Assembly: GCA_937944175.1 (NCBI GenBank)
Contig: CALDZW010000073.1
Coordinates: 1-8,442 of the forward strand
DNA: 8,442 nucleotides
Direction: 5' to 3'
Source of the DNA: an uncultured Candidatus Altimarinota bacterium
GTDB lineage: Bacteria; Patescibacteriota; Gracilibacteria; BD1-5; UBA6164
Each line of letters starts with the position of its first letter. Within the stretch, counting starts at the first letter, position 1. The notes beneath the pieces are model-generated. The model was not told the origin of the DNA. It searched no databases and saw only the letters and a list, made by a program, of their open reading frames with translations. Of this stretch, positions 6,132-8,442 are shown piece after piece. Both the position numbers and the translations under genes were made by a program.

Positions 6132-8442
6132 TTATACTCTTAGTCTTGATTTCTTAACTTTTTCAGGTTTACCTAATCAAAATCATTGAAAATAATCAAC
6201 TCCCAAATCTTTTAGAAAATCAATCAATTCATTCATCTTGTAGTCAACTCAGTTCAGATTATAGTCCTCTATTCATTCTGCAACTATTTTTAGGTCAGGG
6301 TTATCTTGTTTAAAATTCTTAAAAATATTTTTAATACCAACTATTAGATCCTCTGATTTATCTATATTATATGTTGTAGAGAGATTATCAAGTCATGTGG
6401 TATCTTTGTTTTTATAATAAGCAAATAACTCTCTTACAGAGTGCATGTCCATTTTATATCAGTCAAGAACATTTTTTTGATGAAAGCTTTCCATTCTTTT
6501 ATAATTAGCATCTGTTAGTTTTTTGTCTGGATCAACTCAACCAATATCATCTAAATAAATAGAAAATCATAATGAGCGTGCTGTATCTAATTTTTGATAA
6601 AAAGTTTTTTTTGAATCCTCATCATCTGGAATAGTTTCACATTCAAGTATTTCAAGAATAATTTTTTGACTTATGTTATTATCATCTGATATTGCAGTGA
6701 TTGCTGGGATAAAACTTTCATTCATTATATCCGAAATGTATATATTGATTGAAGTTGACACATTTGTTGTTTTTACAATATTAATAGCTTTTTGTAAGAC
6801 ATAACAAAATAAGCTAAAATTATCTCCCTCAGAACTAATAGTATCCAACATAACTCATAGATCTTTGTGAGTATTACTTCTCATAAGAAGTTCTTGTGTT
6901 ACAATTTTAGCTTTTTTTCCTTTATATTCAGAAATATTTTGGATAACTGGATACAGATCATGTTTTTTTTCTATTTCATCTGCCAATCACAAGTAATATT
7001 GTTTATTTCATATCTCCAGAAGATCTTCAAATATTGCATGAGAGAATTTACTTCCTCCACCATTTTTACTACTACTTACATCATAGTCAACTACTGTTGA
7101 TCACTCCCTCTCAGCTAATAATTTCAAAATGTAATCTCTCTCATGAGCACGGGTAAAATGAAATCTTGAGAAAATTGCTCAAGTTGAATTGTAATTTCTT
7201 GATGAGTATCAAACATCTTGAATATCAAGTTCTTCATCCGGAACTCATACTATCCTTTGTATTTCTGTTGGGTTCCCTCTTTCAGCTACAGCATAATCAG
7301 TCAGTTCAACTCAGTCAATTTTGTCTGTTCAAAATTTTCAATTCATATTTGAACTGGCTGAAATAGCATCTAGAATTGTATCAGAGTTCTTTCATAACAG
7401 TATTTGTTGTTCTCCTCAGCCATACTTTCTTCATGCATTAACAGAGAACGGAATATCAGTATCAGCAAATGTTACATCACTTGTTATTCACAACTTTTTA
7501 GCTAATAGCAAAAACCATTCTTTTGTTATATCTCTTTGTTCTTTTCACTTAATAATGTTTGTATCTATTTTTTTTCAATCAATTCAATTGAGTAAATATC
7601 ATTTTATATTTTCGATCCTTTTGAGGATGTCTTTTTCTTCACCATAACATACAAATATTCCAATAAGGGCACCAATGCTGGATCATGAAATCATAGAAAT
7701 TTTTCAACCACCTTTTACAAATTCTTCTATATATCACAATTGTGCAATTCCATTTGATATTCATCATGCCAATGCAAATGATTTAATCTGTGGATTCTCT
7801 GAAGTAGCATTAATTGATGTTATTTGATTCTCATATTTTTCTTTCATTTGAGCAGCCACTATGATATTTCTGAAATCCCAATACTCAAAATTTTCATGTT
7901 TATCATATCATTGCATCTTTTCTTCTACATAGACGATAATCTCATCTAGAAATTTTCATTCTCTAATACATTTTTGTAAATTATATATCAATCATGTATG
8001 TCCAATGTTTTTTTTCTCTAGTTCAGTAATTCATAAGTGAAAATCAGTTAATTTATACAAGTCAGGAGTAGATTTCTCAACATTATAATAACTCTCTCTT
8101 TGTAGATCTTCAAATTCCAGTAGAAAACTCTGTATAAGTTCTATATACTTTTCAATAAACACTTGAGCCTGTGATGATCATATAATATCTGCCACTGCTT
8201 TCAGTTTTGTAGTTTGGAGTATATATTTTTTGTTGAGAGCTTTATATTTAAGATTAATAAATCAATCTTTAAATTTTTGAGTTTTTACTTCATCTTTTTG
8301 ATCAAGTATTCACAAAATTTGTGCTTTAATTATATCTAACTCAGAACTGAGAGTATTGTCTGAATTTACAGACTCAATAAGATCAATATTTCTAAAAATA
8401 TCTTCATAAAATCATACTGAATCTAATCAGGAATTATCTTGG
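6132..8442 (-). CDS. Patatin-like phospholipase fused to an EAL domain (N-terminus outside window)
   Basis: At least 769 residues with TGA as Gly (about 40 such codons), TAA at 6134-6132, no TAA or TAG inside; residues are counted from 8441. Residues 1-214 are charged and probably helical, with no family I recognise. Residues about 221-420 are a patatin-type acyl hydrolase: FALAGGISNGIAQLGYIEEF forms the oxyanion-hole region, SGSSIGALIG holds the nucleophile Ser255 in GxSxG, and Asp382 in LTDYAV is the likely dyad partner. Such enzymes cleave acyl esters of membrane lipids. Residues about 495-765 are an EAL domain: ELL (Glu517) for EAL, LEILE (Glu597, Glu600), YLDDIG (Asp631, Asp632), YKMD (Lys663), VAEGIE (Glu722, Glu725) and DYFQGFGLGKP (Gln752). 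EAL domains hydrolyse cyclic-di-GMP or merely bind it. No membrane segment is obvious in the visible part. The two domain calls are strong; activity and a regulatory link are inferred. Confidence 0.88.

Noticed and set aside
6567..6851. A separate small EAL-like gene
   Set aside because: The frame runs on in both directions through TGA-glycine codons; the ATG at 6851 is an internal Met of the patatin-EAL protein.
6867..7647. Three plus-strand open frames rich in Phe, Ile and Ser
   Set aside because: They are antisense to the patatin-EAL frame, with composition typical of reading the complement of an AT-rich gene, and end at unremarkable places.
1..8442. Pseudogenes or sequencing errors as the cause of many in-frame stops
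   Set aside because: Only TGA interrupts the frames, never TAA or TAG, and always where glycine fits. Decay or error would also yield frameshifts and other stops.
1..8442. TGA as tryptophan (Mycoplasma-type code) or selenocysteine
   Set aside because: Trp would break glycine-invariant motifs such as LSGGE and GSSIG, TGG serves Trp, and the sheer number of TGAs excludes selenocysteine.

Overview
The window reads as bacterial DNA of low GC in which TGA is a glycine codon, not a stop. With TGA as stop only short fragments are seen. With TGA as glycine (translation table 25) six long, well-conserved proteins appear, ending in TAA. Tryptophan is still TGG (for example GAPDH NEWGY and PGK FWNGP), so this is not the TGA-to-Trp code. 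Table 25 is known from the candidate phyla Absconditabacteria (SR1) and Gracilibacteria (BD1-5/GN02), so the source is very probably one of these host-dependent, small-genome bacteria. Which of the two cannot be decided from this window.

Layout. Positions 1-1816 (+): the C-terminal two thirds of glyceraldehyde-3-phosphate dehydrogenase, then after two bases phosphoglycerate kinase, a lower-glycolysis operon. Positions 1941-2177 (+): a small cold-shock-domain protein, unusual here because all ten of its glycines are GGN. Positions 2187-2234: a perfect 22-bp stem with a 4-nt loop, which can serve as terminator for both convergent genes. Positions 2282-3628 (-): a DEAD-box RNA helicase of RhlE-like type. 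Positions 3629-3748: divergent promoter region. Positions 3749-4177 (+): a HIT-family protein with a CPFC pair. Positions 4215-6131 (+): an ABC-F ATPase whose reading frame carries two GC-rich palindromic segments. Positions 6132-8442 (-): a protein of at least 769 residues, cut by the window edge, joining a patatin-like phospholipase domain to a C-terminal EAL (cyclic-di-GMP phosphodiesterase-type) domain.

How the genes fit together. GAPDH and PGK catalyse consecutive steps of glycolysis. The cold-shock protein and the DEAD-box helicase both act on RNA structure and sit tail to tail around one hairpin. The HIT protein and ABC-F ATPase are codirectional with a 37-bp gap and may be cotranscribed. 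The patatin-EAL fusion stands alone on the opposite strand, its stop codon touching that of the ABC-F gene, and is the most unusual item: it suggests a lipid acyl hydrolase tied to cyclic-di-GMP.

Coding density is high. The only gene-free stretches are 1817-1940, 2178-2281, 3629-3748 and 4178-4214, none above 125 bases. I saw no tRNA, rRNA, CRISPR array, insertion sequence or riboswitch that I could support. No gene has a clear Shine-Dalgarno sequence.
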